Shown here: positions 19,387 to 33,456 of the stretch, in pieces
Layout of the letters: every line of letters starts with the position of its first letter
Numbering within the stretch: the first letter of the stretch is position 1
Assembly: GCF_004342605.1 (NCBI RefSeq)
Contig: NZ_SLZL01000013.1
Coordinates: 1 to 64,000 of the forward strand
Source of the DNA: Caulobacter sp. BK020
GTDB lineage: Bacteria; Pseudomonadota; Alphaproteobacteria; Caulobacterales; Caulobacteraceae
Length of the DNA: 64,000 nucleotides
Direction of reading: 5' to 3'
Notes under the pieces: model-generated
Database searches by the model: none
Told to the model about the DNA's origin: nothing
The model's input: the letters and a program-made list of their open reading frames with translations, nothing else
Translations under genes and position numbers: made by a program

Positions 19387-19450
19387 GATATTTGTTTTGA
19401 CGCATTTTCCGACGACGAACCGGTGTCCGCTTCGTCGGAAAATGCTCTAG
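19387..19450. repeat. Dispersed palindromic repeat, copy C
   Basis: TTTGTTTTGACGCATTTTCC, then CCGGTGTCC, then CGTCGGAAAATGCTCTAG form a hairpin with GCATTTTCCGACGA pairing with TCGTCGGAAAATGC. It shares the TTTGTTTT ... GCAT ... GG-GTCC-CTT ... ATGCTCTAG framework with the second halves of 91-195 and 52531-52636. Confidence 0.75.
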
Positions 19451-19463
19451 CGGCGAGGCGCGC

Positions 19464-20213
19464 GTGGCGAGTCCGGTGATCATGGTGCACGGCGCCTTCT
19501 GCGGCGGCTGGACGTTCGACGCGTTCCGCCGTCCGTTCGAGGCCGCCGGCCACCTCGTCCAGACCCCGAACCTGCTGGGGCATGGCGACGGCGCTCTGGT
19601 GGCCGGCCGGTCGATGCACGACTACGCCAAGCAGATCGCCGCCCTGTGCCGGGCTTGCGACGAGCCGCCGGTGCTGATCGGTCACTCGATGGGCGGGCTG
19701 GTGGCCCAGATGGCCGCGAGCCGCGCGCCGATCTCGCGGCTGATCCTGCTGGCCCCCTCCCCGCCCTGGGGCATTTCCGGCGCCACGATCGAGGAGGCCG
19801 TCTCGGCGGTCAGCCTCTACGCCCTAGGGCCCTACTGGCTGCAGGCGGTCGAACCCGACTACGGCGTGGTGCGCCGCTACAGCCTGGACCGCCTGCCCCG
19901 CGACCGGCGCAAGGCGCTGTACGGCCGCATGGTCGCCGAGAGCGGCCGGGCGCTTTGGGAGACGCTGAACTGGTTCATGGACCCGTTCATGACCACCAAT
20001 GTCGGGCCGGTGGGCGTGCCGACCCTGGCGATCGCCGGCGGTCGGGACGTGATCCACCCGCCGGCCACCGTCCGCCAGACCGCCGCGCGGCTGGGCGGAT
20101 CGTGCGAGGTCTTCCCGTCGATGAGCCATTGGCTGCCCGGCGAGCCCGGCTGGGAACAGGTGGCCGAAACCTGCCTGGACTTCATCGCCGACGAGAGCCG
20201 CGCCGCGGCCTGA
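19464..20213 (+). CDS. Alpha/beta fold hydrolase
   Basis: A 249-residue cytosolic hydrolase with oxyanion-hole motif VHGAFCGGW near the N-terminus, nucleophile elbow GHSMGG, acid in AGGRDVIHP and His in SMSHWLPGEPGW. All three catalytic residues are present. It is only distantly similar to the hydrolase domain encoded just upstream and lacks the Ala/Lys/Pro tail. The start is GTG at 19464, 14 bases after the copy C repeat. Substrate and pathway cannot be inferred from the sequence; neighbours give no metabolic context. Confidence 0.88.
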   Translation: MASPVIMVHGAFCGGWTFDAFRRPFEAAGHLVQTPNLLGHGDGALVAGRSMHDYAKQIAALCRACDEPPVLIGHSMGGLVAQMAASRAPISRLILLAPSPPWGISGATIEEAVSAVSLYALGPYWLQAVEPDYGVVRRYSLDRLPRDRRKALYGRMVAESGRALWETLNWFMDPFMTTNVGPVGVPTLAIAGGRDVIHPPATVRQTAARLGGSCEVFPSMSHWLPGEPGWEQVAETCLDFIADESRAAA

Positions 20214-20240
20214 GCCCACGGCGTCGCCACTTTAGCAGCC

Positions 20241-20308
20241 CTGTCAAATAAGGCCCTTTCACGGCCGATCTTCGGCCCAGGCGGGGCAAGTGCGCTCGTA
20301 TTTGACAG
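20241..20308. promoter_or_regulatory. Spaced inverted repeat upstream of opgH
   Basis: CTGTCAAATA at 20241-20250 and TATTTGACAG at 20299-20308 are perfect inverted copies 48 bases apart, about 115 bases before the opgH ATG. The second copy contains a TTGACA -35-like hexamer. It could be a pair of operator sites or a large RNA stem in the leader. Confidence 0.4.
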
Positions 20309-20420
20309 TATTCGACCGCGTTTTGCTCACAAATTTAGCGTTGATACACTAATGTCACCGAGCACCTGAACTTGCGGAACCTTGAGGCGCGGGACGAGTT
20401 TCCGCGCGGAAGAGGTTTTC

Positions 20421-22406
20421 ATGCACGCCTATACGCATCCGCTACAACGACGCGAGTCGGAGCGCCGTTCCTTCGGGGACTCGGACCAGATTCCAGACGC
20501 CGCCACGCCGCCGCCGGCGCCCCTGGCCATGCCCGACCAGCCGCTGCACCGCGCCGCCGAGCCGCGTCGTTTCACGCCGGAACCGGGCCTGGGACGGCGG
20601 AGAGCAGCCCTGGCGGCGTTCTGCGCCCTGGCGACCGGCCTGGCGGTGTTCGCGGTGACGGCGGCCATGGCCCGCGACGGGCTGGACCCGCTGGAGGTCG
20701 TGCATGTGAGCCTGATCCTGGTGCTGTTCGGCTGGATGGCCTTCTCGTTCGCGGCAAACCTGGGCGGCCTGTGGCTGTCGCGACGGGCCGACGCCTGGGA
20801 GCGGGCCATGGCCCGGGCCCCGCTGCCGGCCCTGACCACCCGCACCGCCCTGCTGGCCCCGATCTATCACGAGGACGTCGGGCCGTTCTTCGCCCGGCTG
20901 GCCACCATGCGGGCCGGGCTTCACGCCCTGGGCCTGACGCCGGTGTTCGACCTCGTCGTGCTCAGCGACAGCCGCCGGCCCGAGGTGGTCGCCGATGAGC
21001 AGCGGCGCTTCGCCGCCTTCCGGCGCGGCGGCGTCGGTCCCCGGGCCTATTACCGCCATCGCCCCGAGAACACCGACCGCAAGGCCGGCAATGTCGCTGA
21101 ATGGGTGCGCCGCCACGGCGGGGCCTATGACCACATGGTGGTGCTGGACGCCGACAGCCTGATGGACGGCCTGACCCTGTGGCGGCTGGTGGCGGCCATG
21201 GAGGCCGACCCGTCGCTGGGCCTGATCCAGACCGCCCCGACCATCGTCGGGCGCCGCACGGTGTTCGGCCGGCTGGAGCAGTTCGCCAACAATCTCTACG
21301 GCCCGCTGGCCGCCTGGGGCGTGGCCTGGTGGAGCGGGGCCGAGGGCAACTATTGGGGCCACAACGCCATCGTGCGGGTGGCGGCGTTCGCCCAGGCTGG
21401 CGGCCTGCCGCACCTGAAGGGCAAGAAGCCGTTCGGCGGCCACATCCTGAGCCACGACTTCGTCGAGGCCGCGTTCCTGCGCCGGGCCGGCTGGGGCGTG
21501 CGCCTGGCCCCGGCCCTGGGCGGCAGCTTCGAGGAGAGTCCGCCGACCCTGATCGACCACCTGATCCGTGACCGCCGCTGGTGCCAGGGCAACCTGCAGC
21601 ATCTGGGCGTGGTGAGCGCCGCGGGCCTGCATCCGGTCAGCCGGCTGCATCTGGCGCGCGGCGTGCTGAGCTACGCCCTGGCCCCGCTGTGGATCGCCCT
21701 GGTGGTGACCGGCGCCCTGCTCTCGGCCCCCGACGCGGCGACCGGCGAGGCCGGCGGCTACCCCCTGGCCGGGGCGGCCGTCCTGGCCGTCAGCCTGGGC
21801 TTCGTGCTGCTGCCCAAGCTGATGTCCTACGCGATGATGCTGTCCGAGGGGCGGGCCCAGCGGTTCGGCGGCGCCTGGCGGGCCTTGGCCAGCGTCGGGC
21901 TGGAGACCGTGGCCTCGACCCTGACCGCCCCGATCATCATGGCGGCCCACACCCGCGCCCTGCTGTCGGTGGCCCTGGGCCGCGACGCCGGCTGGTCGGC
22001 CCAGCAGCGCGACGAGGGCCGGCTGAGCGGTCGCGCGGCCCTGGCTTTCCACTGGCCCGAGATGGTGATCGGCCTTTCCCTGGCCGCGCTCGGCCCGGCG
22101 ATGGGCGCGGGCCTGTCGCCGTGGCTGGCGGTGGCCGCCGCCAGCCTGGTCGCCGCGCCCTTCATCGTCTGGTGGACCGCCAGCATCGCCCGCGGCGTGC
22201 GCCTGAGGGACGCGGGCCTGCTGCTGACGCCGGGCGAGCGCGCGACGTCGCCGGTTCAGGTCGAGGGCGTGAACAGCTTCAGGCCCAGTATGCCCGAGAC
22301 GATCAGCGCCAGGCAGACCAGCCGCCCGGCCGTGGCCGGCTCCTTGAACAGCAGGATGCCGACGATGGCCGTGCCCACGGCCCCGACGCCGGTCCAGACC
22401 GCATAG
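20421..22406 (+). CDS. opgH: Glucans biosynthesis glucosyltransferase OpgH/MdoH
   Basis: Inner-membrane GT2 enzyme that polymerises UDP-glucose into the backbone of osmoregulated periplasmic glucans. In Caulobacter it is reported to be essential and to affect cell shape. Several membrane helices flank a cytosolic GT2 domain with LLAPIYHEDV, FDLVVLSDSR, VLDADSLMDG, GHILSHDFVEAAFLRR and RDRRWCQGNLQH, which cover the DD, TED-like and QxxRW motifs. The ATG at 20421 (MHAYTHPLQRR) is preferred over the TTG at 20382 because GAAGAGG precedes it. The last 50 residues are encoded antisense to sugE and look like read-through beyond the natural end LLLTPGERATSP. Confidence 0.93.
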   Translation: MHAYTHPLQRRESERRSFGDSDQIPDAATPPPAPLAMPDQPLHRAAEPRRFTPEPGLGRRRAALAAFCALATGLAVFAVTAAMARDGLDPLEVVHVSLILVLFGWMAFSFAANLGGLWLSRRADAWERAMARAPLPALTTRTALLAPIYHEDVGPFFARLATMRAGLHALGLTPVFDLVVLSDSRRPEVVADEQRRFAAFRRGGVGPRAYYRHRPENTDRKAGNVAEWVRRHGGAYDHMVVLDADSLMDGLTLWRLVAAMEADPSLGLIQTAPTIVGRRTVFGRLEQFANNLYGPLAAWGVAWWSGAEGNYWGHNAIVRVAAFAQAGGLPHLKGKKPFGGHILSHDFVEAAFLRRAGWGVRLAPALGGSFEESPPTLIDHLIRDRRWCQGNLQHLGVVSAAGLHPVSRLHLARGVLSYALAPLWIALVVTGALLSAPDAATGEAGGYPLAGAAVLAVSLGFVLLPKLMSYAMMLSEGRAQRFGGAWRALASVGLETVASTLTAPIIMAAHTRALLSVALGRDAGWSAQQRDEGRLSGRAALAFHWPEMVIGLSLAALGPAMGAGLSPWLAVAAASLVAAPFIVWWTASIARGVRLRDAGLLLTPGERATSPVQVEGVNSFRPSMPETISARQTSRPAVAGSLNSRMPTMAVPTAPTPVQTA

Positions 22407-22579
22407 GCCGCGCCCAGCGGCAGGGACCTCACCGCCCAGCCCAGCAGGCCCATCGAAGCCACGAGGCTGACCGCGGTCAGCACCGTGGGGATCGGCCGCG
22501 TGAAGCCCTGCGTGAACTTCAGGCCCACGGCCCAGCCGATCTCGAACAGACCGGCGACGAAAAGGATAATCCAGGCCAC
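22256..22579 (-). CDS. sugE: SugE/Gdx-type guanidinium exporter (SMR family)
   Basis: Small multidrug resistance protein with four membrane helices, 107 aa. Sequence such as WIILFVAGLFEIGWAVGLK, including the essential Glu of helix 1, AVWTGVGAVGTAIVG and ALIVSGILGLKL matches the SugE/Gdx branch, which exports guanidinium ion rather than quaternary ammonium drugs. The start is taken as GTG at 22579 (read VAWIILF). The longer open frame would translate into the riboswitch. The guanidine-II RNA directly upstream supports the guanidinium role. The gene is convergent with opgH and overlaps its last 151 bases. Confidence 0.93.
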   Translation of the reverse strand: MAWIILFVAGLFEIGWAVGLKFTQGFTRPIPTVLTAVSLVASMGLLGWAVRSLPLGAAYAVWTGVGAVGTAIVGILLFKEPATAGRLVCLALIVSGILGLKLFTPST

Positions 22580-22604
22580 GACGGGCTCCCATTGCCCCCG
22601 AAGG

Positions 22605-22663
22605 GGTGAGCGGGGTCGTCCCCGGGACAGCAAAAAAGGCGCAGGGTCGTCCCCGCGCCTTTT
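22605..22663 (-). promoter_or_regulatory. Guanidine-II (mini-ykkC) riboswitch
   Basis: On the minus strand two hairpins follow each other, each capped by the loop ACGA. P1 is AAGGCGCGGGGACGACCCTG closed by CGCCTT. P2 is CCGGGGACGACCCCGC. Paired ACGR tetraloops are the hallmark of the mini-ykkC class that senses guanidine. The second hairpin lies just before a GGGGG ribosome-binding sequence that can itself pair (CCCCTTCGGGG). Translation of sugE starts about 30 bases further on. This class is commonly found in front of sugE-type exporters in proteobacteria. Confidence 0.93.
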
Positions 22664-22711
22664 CTAGATAGGACCACCGGACCGGGCGGCAAGCCCCGAC
22701 CGGGCCACCGC

Positions 22712-23422
22712 CTAGCGGCTGGTGGTGCTGTACAGGATCTGGGCCTGCTCGTAGTTCTTGCCGATCGAGGTGTCGTCCAGCTTCTTCAGGCGCATATAGA
22801 CCAGGCCGGCGTGGCCGTCGGCCCAGGCGTCGTCCCACGACACCGTCAAGCGCTTGACGTCGCTGACCGTCAGGTCGTTGCGGATCAGGCGCAGCTGCGG
22901 CTTGTTCTCCCAGGTCGCCCAGTCGTGCAGGGCGTTGGCCAGGGCCTGGGCCTGGGCGTCGCCCTGGGCGTACTGGATGGTGATGGTGCAGACGTTCTTG
23001 TTGCTGCCGGGGTTGTCGACGGCGATCAGATACGGCTTGCCGATGTCCAGAACCCACTGCTCTTTCTTCTTCTTCATGCCCGCCGCCTTGGTCAGCGCCG
23101 CATAGTCGCCGCCGACGACACCCGGCTTGCAGACCTTGTCCAGCACGCCCAGCAGCTGCAGCGCGACCGGGTCGGTGGTCGGCGGGCCGCGGGTCGGGGC
23201 GACGTATTCCGGGGCCTGGCCGGCAGGCGGCGCGGCCACGGCGGGCGTCGCCGTCATGGTGTCGGACGGGGTGGCCGGCGTGGCGGGGGTCTGGGCCGCC
23301 GGATCGGCGGCGGGCGCGGTGGCGGGAGCCGTAGCGGTCGGAGCAGTCGGAGCGGTTTGCTCCTGGGCGACGGCGGTCGAAACCGCGCCGAGAGCGATCA
23401 GGCTGGCAAGCGCAAGGCGCAT
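22712..23422 (-). CDS. Secreted hypothetical protein with Ala/Pro/Thr linker
   Basis: Signal peptide MRLALASLIALGAVSTAVAQ, then a low-complexity Ala/Pro/Thr linker (about residues 21-75) and a C-terminal domain of about 160 residues beginning LQLLGVLDKVCKPGV and containing two cysteines that could pair. The overall plan (xxDKVCKPG ... TKAAGMKKKKEQW ... VCTITIQYAQG) resembles the next gene upstream, which has VFKSVCLSAGTNAG and FCQVGYYDG at matching places, so the two are probably distant paralogs. The frame is open to 23446 but the ATG at 23422 begins a clean signal peptide. Function unknown. Confidence 0.75.
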   Translation of the reverse strand: MRLALASLIALGAVSTAVAQEQTAPTAPTATAPATAPAADPAAQTPATPATPSDTMTATPAVAAPPAGQAPEYVAPTRGPPTTDPVALQLLGVLDKVCKPGVVGGDYAALTKAAGMKKKKEQWVLDIGKPYLIAVDNPGSNKNVCTITIQYAQGDAQAQALANALHDWATWENKPQLRLIRNDLTVSDVKRLTVSWDDAWADGHAGLVYMRLKKLDDTSIGKNYEQAQILYSTTSR

Positions 23423-23559
23423 GGTCGAGTTATCCCCGTTAGGCAAGAGGTCGGCATTAAAACCGACAAGCGGTCCCTCGCAACCCTTATGGTGGCCGAT
23501 TAAGGCGGAGAAGCGGTCACAGGTGTAATTTTTTCACCGGAGATATGCGGCGTGGCGCC

Positions 23560-24084
23560 TCAGGGCTTGTCAGTAGTCAGGTAAAAGTTTGGCGCATCCG
23601 GAAAATTGGCCACCACCACGCGCATCTTCAGCCCCGGATAGGCGGGCGAAACATAGGTCCCCTGCTGGATCAGCACCGCGTTCTCGCCCGTCTTGACGAA
23701 GCCGGAGCCGACGGCGAGGCCGGCATGGATCATGATGTCGTGCAGCTTCTTGGAGAAGGCGGCCGGATCGGTGACGACTTCCTGGCCGTCGTAATAGCCG
23801 ACCTGACAGAAGCCTTCGGTCGGCGCCTGGGCGAGGTAGAACCGGGCCGTGGTCGGCGACACCCAGACCTTGGTCGCCGGCCCCTGCCCCGCCGCCTTGA
23901 TCGTGGCCGGCGCCGGCTTCCAGCCCAGCTTGGCGGCGGCGACGCCGACGGCCCCGGCGTTGGTCCCGGCCGACAGGCAGACCGACTTGAAGACGTCGAC
24001 CACCTGCTGGCGGTAGGTCGGGGCGGCGTCGGCCGAGCCGGCCGCGAGCAGCGCCGCCGTGGTCAATAGGATCGCAGCCCGCAT
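23560..24084 (-). CDS. Secreted hypothetical protein, paralog-like
   Basis: 174 aa with signal peptide MRAAILLTTAALLAAGSADA. The mature part has two cysteines (VFKSVCLSAG and GFCQVGYYDG), as in its neighbour at 22712. Both genes face the same way with 137 bases between them, and the later part (DIMIHAGLAVGSGFVKTGEN) is well formed. I do not recognise the family with confidence. It is likely periplasmic. Confidence 0.75.
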   Translation of the reverse strand: MRAAILLTTAALLAAGSADAAPTYRQQVVDVFKSVCLSAGTNAGAVGVAAAKLGWKPAPATIKAAGQGPATKVWVSPTTARFYLAQAPTEGFCQVGYYDGQEVVTDPAAFSKKLHDIMIHAGLAVGSGFVKTGENAVLIQQGTYVSPAYPGLKMRVVVANFPDAPNFYLTTDKP

Positions 24085-26310
<2,226 letters not shown>

Positions 26311-26427
26311 TCAAGCCCGCGTGACCCCAGGGCGACGCGCCTGGCGCGCCCGTTCCGGCTGACCCCTGCCCCCGACCGGCGGAGCCGTTCGCAAGGTCGG
26401 GTCGGCGGCCGGGCGCCAGACGCAGAA

Positions 26428-26455
26428 CGGCCCGGACGCTTGCACGCCCGGGCCG
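26428..26455 (-). terminator. Possible terminator after atpC
   Basis: CGGCCCGGACG and CGCCCGGGCCG can form an 11-base stem with one mismatch, 31 bases beyond the atpC stop. No T-run follows on the minus strand, so it is a weak candidate. It may equally end the chemoreceptor transcript. Confidence 0.35.
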
Positions 26456-26485
26456 CAATGTTCGCCGCGAAGGGCCCAGAAACCC

Positions 26486-26746
26486 TTAGACCGCCTCGAC
26501 GGCGTGCTCGGCCAGGATCGTCAAGCCGTCCGGCCCGACATCGGCGAAGCCGCCCTGGATGTCGAACAGGCGCACGGTCGAACCGTCGCGGACCGTGACC
26601 CGGCCTTCGCGCAGGGTGGTCATGAACGGGGCGTGGTTCGGCAGGACGCCGAAGTCGCCTTCCGTGCCCGGCGCGTCGACCTGGTCGACCTCGGCCGAGA
26701 ACAGTTCGCGCTCGGGCGCGACGAGGGAGAAGTGCAGCTTAGCCAT
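26486..26746 (-). CDS. atpC: ATP synthase F1 subunit epsilon
   Basis: Central-stalk subunit that links rotation to catalysis and can inhibit ATP hydrolysis. The 86-residue product starts MAKLHFSLVAPERELFSAEV and includes TEGDFGVLPNHAPFMTTLREG. It has only the N-terminal beta-sandwich. The C-terminal helical hairpin of longer forms (about 130 aa) is absent, which is usual in many alphaproteobacteria, where zeta or other factors regulate the enzyme. The ATG overlaps the preceding small gene's TGA as TGATG. Confidence 0.95.
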   Translation of the reverse strand: MAKLHFSLVAPERELFSAEVDQVDAPGTEGDFGVLPNHAPFMTTLREGRVTVRDGSTVRLFDIQGGFADVGPDGLTILAEHAVEAV

Positions 26747-26993
26747 CAGTCATGAGTCTCCACGGCGCCCAGGGCCGCTTCGATGTCTTCGTCGGTCTGG
26801 ATCTCGGTCCCGCAGAACGGGCAGAAGCGGATGGTGGCCAGGACCGTACCCGTCTCGCCATCCTCTTCCCGGTGACCCAGGTTGAGCAGGATCAGGCCGC
26901 TGTCATGCTCGATGAGCGAGGCCTCGGGGTCCGAAGACACCGCCTCCTCCAGCTCCTCGCAGCAGAAGCCGACCTGATCCTCGTAGTCGGTCA

Positions 26994-26994
<1 letters not shown>
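26746..26994 (-). CDS. Small four-cysteine (zinc-ribbon-like) protein inside the atp operon
   Basis: An acidic 82-residue protein with Cys11-Cys12 near the N-terminus and FCPFCGTEIQ (C58, C61), which together could bind a zinc ion as in rubredoxin-type ribbons. Its ATG overlaps the atpD stop (ATGA) and its stop overlaps the atpC ATG (TGATG), so it is translated as part of the operon between beta and epsilon. I know of no F1 subunit with this sequence. An accessory role in assembly or regulation of the synthase is an inference from position only. Codon use is like that of its neighbours, which argues against recent arrival. Confidence 0.85.
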
Positions 26995-29555
<2,561 letters not shown>

Positions 29556-29558
29556 CTA

Positions 29559-30188
29559 TCAGACCTTCCTAAACAACCACCAGGTGCTGTCGTCCATCAC
29601 GGTCGCTCTTCTCCAGAAGAACCCGTAATCGACCAACTGCAGATCTGGAAACATATCCATGTAGAGCGAGCCAAAATCGTTCTTGAACAGAAGATCTTGT
29701 TCGCCACGGTAGGTAATCGCTTCAGCCTTCGGCGAAAAATACTCGGAGCAGAAGACGTACTTGGCGGCCACGCGGTGCACTTCGCGCATCGTCGCCTCCA
29801 GCTGGCTGGGATCGACGTGGATCAGGACGCCGGCCGTGAAGGCCATGTCCACCGCGCCGTCGGCCAGCGGGATGCTGTGACCGAAACCCTCGAACAGCCG
29901 CTCGGCCGGCAGGACGCCGCCCTCGACCAGCTGCTTGCGGGCCGAAGCATTGGGCTCGATGGCCCACTGCTCCATGTCCGACAGGGCCTGGATGCCCAGC
30001 AGGTTGAGGCCGACATTGGGCCCCACCTCCAGGACGCTCCGCGGCATGTCGCCGGCCATGCGCCGAAGAACCTCGCCCCAAACCCGTACGCGGCCGCGAA
30101 CGGCCTCGGCGCTGGCGCCGCTACGTTGCGTGTAGCGGTCGCCGAATTCGCCGGACCATGCGTCCAAGGATTTGGGGTGGCCAGCCAT
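29559..30188 (-). CDS. SAM-dependent methyltransferase, pseudaminic-acid-associated type
   Basis: A 209-residue class I methyltransferase. Motif I is [15 protein letters not shown], and [37 protein letters not shown] and [10 protein letters not shown] follow. This pattern (EFGDRYTxR start, GVLIHV, EYxxPxxxxxxYRG) is that of methylases found in pseudaminic acid or flagellin-glycosylation loci. It lies between atpA (8 bases after its stop) and atpG (7 bases before its start) on the same strand, so it must be co-transcribed with the ATP synthase. Its GC content and codon choice look lower than those of the atp genes, which suggests later insertion. No other sugar genes are nearby. Confidence 0.9.
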   Translation of the reverse strand: MAGHPKSLDAWSGEFGDRYTQRSGASAEAVRGRVRVWGEVLRRMAGDMPRSVLEVGPNVGLNLLGIQALSDMEQWAIEPNASARKQLVEGGVLPAERLFEGFGHSIPLADGAVDMAFTAGVLIHVDPSQLEATMREVHRVAAKYVFCSEYFSPKAEAITYRGEQDLLFKNDFGSLYMDMFPDLQLVDYGFFWRRATVMDDSTWWLFRKV

Positions 30189-30196
30189 CGATGACC

Positions 30197-31768
<1,572 letters not shown>

Positions 31769-31776
31769 TTATACGC

Positions 31777-32367
31777 TTAGGCGCGCTTCAGGGCGAATTT
31801 CAGGGAATCGAGCTTCGAACGGAGCGAAGCGTCGAACAGGCGGGAGCCGACGCGCACCTTGATGCCGCCCAGGATGGACGGATCGACGCGGGTCGAGATT
31901 TCGGGGGTCTTGCCGACGGCGGCGGCCACGGCGGCCGAAACGCCCTTCAGCTGGGCGGGGGTCAGGGCCTTGGCGGTGACCACCTCGGCGGTGACGACGC
32001 CGCGGTGCTGGGCCGACAGCTCGACGAAGGCGCCGATGGCGCCCAGCAGGTCGCCGGCCCGGCCGTTGCTGGCCACCAGGCCCAGGAACTTGGCGGTCAG
32101 CAGCTGGAACTGGGCCTTGGCGGCCACGGCGGTCAGGCCCTTGGCCTTGTCCTCGGCCGAGAAGGCCGGGCTGTCGATCAGGCGGCGCAGGTCGGCGCTC
32201 TGCGCCACCATCGCGCGCAACGCCTTCAGGTCGGCCTCGACCTGGACCAGCTGGTTGCTCTCGATCGTCAGTTCGAACAGGGACTGCGCATAGCGCTGAC
32301 CCGCATCCGTCGCCTTGGTTTCGTCCGCCACTTGTTCCGCCCGGTGCGTTGCAATCGCCGCGGACAA
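31777..32367 (-). CDS. atpH: ATP synthase F1 subunit delta
   Basis: Peripheral-stalk subunit that caps F1 and holds it to Fo. It is 196 aa, with the typical [16 protein letters not shown] start and the end [20 protein letters not shown] followed by [10 protein letters not shown]. It is the first gene of the F1 operon; the genes for Fo (a, b, c) are not here, as usual in alphaproteobacteria where Fo is encoded elsewhere. The promoter should be in 32368-32541. Confidence 0.95.
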   Translation of the reverse strand: MSAAIATHRAEQVADETKATDAGQRYAQSLFELTIESNQLVQVEADLKALRAMVAQSADLRRLIDSPAFSAEDKAKGLTAVAAKAQFQLLTAKFLGLVASNGRAGDLLGAIGAFVELSAQHRGVVTAEVVTAKALTPAQLKGVSAAVAAAVGKTPEISTRVDPSILGGIKVRVGSRLFDASLRSKLDSLKFALKRA

Positions 32368-32541
32368 GAAGATTAATCCTCATCCCGGCTTAAAGGCTTG
32401 AGCGCGCTCTAGAAAAGCGCATGGACGGCCGGCGCTGACGCGCTGCCCTGTCCGAAGCCGCGCGCCTGATAACACGCAGCCTTCGCAGTCGCAACCAAGG
32501 CCGATGCGTAAGGGGCGGCGGCGTTTCGGAAAAGCGGTCCG

Positions 32542-32778
32542 CTAGCCTTGCGTGACCCTGCGGAACACCGCCGCGGCCGTAGCGACCAGATTTCCGTCCT
32601 CGGTACGGGCCTCGGCCTGGGCGAAGACCAGGCTGCGGGTCGAGCGCTCGATCCACGCCCTGTGGGTGGAGACCGCTTCGGCGGCCGCGTAATCGACGAT
32701 CATCGAGGCCGGTTGGGCGTCGGGTCCGGCGACCCGGCGCAGGGCGTCTTCCAGCAGGGCGGCGGTCGAGGCGGTCAT
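32542..32778 (-). CDS. Small hotdog/thioesterase-like protein
   Basis: 78 aa. The second half, RSLVFAQAEARTEDGNLVAT followed by AAAVFRRV, reads like the last strands of a PaaI-type hotdog thioesterase, but at this length the protein would lack the helix and first strands. It may be a shortened relative or a small independent protein. It is divergent from nothing and lies between the atp operon promoter and the terminator at 32812. The start at 32778 is the only ATG giving the whole frame. Confidence 0.55.
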   Translation of the reverse strand: MTASTAALLEDALRRVAGPDAQPASMIVDYAAAEAVSTHRAWIERSTRSLVFAQAEARTEDGNLVATAAAVFRRVTQG

Positions 32779-32811
32779 GGACGATCCCTTGATCGGAGCC
32801 TGTCCGAAGAA

Positions 32812-32840
32812 AAAGGGCGGCGGAACCGGCCCGCCGCCCC
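32812..32840 (-). terminator. Rho-independent terminator
   Basis: GGGCGGCGG (32815-32823) pairs with CCGCCGCCC (32831-32839) around AACCGGC. On the minus strand the stem is followed by CTTTTTC. It lies 75 bases after the stop of the 32915-33250 gene, so it should end that transcript. Confidence 0.75.
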
Positions 32841-32914
32841 ATCAGGCGAATGCTCGAGGAAACAGCCGGACGGGGCGGGAGGGCCCCAAGGCGTCCGGGT
32901 ACTAAAAGGCCGGA

Positions 32915-33250
32915 TTACTTCTCGGCCGTCTGCACGCCGGCCTTGGCCGACGCGTTGCAGCGGGTCAGGTCGTCGGCGTCCAGCGACTTGGTCTCGCCGC
33001 CGAAGGCCGCCACCCGGCCGACTTCCTTGGCCAGGGCCTTGCACGAGACGGCGGTCAGGGCCCGCGACGGGGCGGCGGTCGAGACGCATTCGGCGCCTTC
33101 GCAAACGAAGACGGCGCCGCCGGCCACGACCTTGGTCTTGACGGCCAGCGGGTTTTCCAGGGCGACGGCGATGCGGCCGTCGGCGAAGGCCGAGCCGGCG
33201 AACAGGCAGGTCGTCAGGGCGGCGGCGGCCGCCAGGGATTGGAGCTTCAT
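32915..33250 (-). CDS. Secreted small protein, CC_3452-like
   Basis: 111 aa with signal peptide MKLQSLAAAAALTTCLFAGS. The mature protein has FVCEGAECVSTAAPSRALTA and a second cysteine pair (VSCKALAK, LTRCNASAK), consistent with two disulfides in the periplasm. The pattern VCEG-x-CV ... ACRALA ... CNA is that of the CC_3452 family, named after a Caulobacter crescentus gene; this link is from memory. Function unknown. The frame is open to 33349 but the ATG at 33250 starts a good signal peptide and is preceded by GAGGGCTC. Confidence 0.8.
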   Translation of the reverse strand: MKLQSLAAAAALTTCLFAGSAFADGRIAVALENPLAVKTKVVAGGAVFVCEGAECVSTAAPSRALTAVSCKALAKEVGRVAAFGGETKSLDADDLTRCNASAKAGVQTAEK

Positions 33251-33456
33251 CAGAGAGCCCTCCAGCGTGTACAGGGAGTTGGATCGAATGATCGGCGATA
33301 AGCTGTACTGGTCGTTCCGAACCGGGGATGTCGGCGCCGGTATCCCCACCGGGGCGCCGGATCAGAACTAAGCACTGCTTAGATATCAGTGTTCAGAAAT
33401 TGCGCAAGCGGATTTTATTTCGCATGAGCATTTTTTAATGAAACGGACGGTTTGGG

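Noticed and set aside
32397-32415. GCTCTAGAAAAGCGC as a fourth copy of the dispersed repeat
   Set aside because: Only the GCTCTAG part agrees; the TTTGTTTT and GTCC segments are missing.
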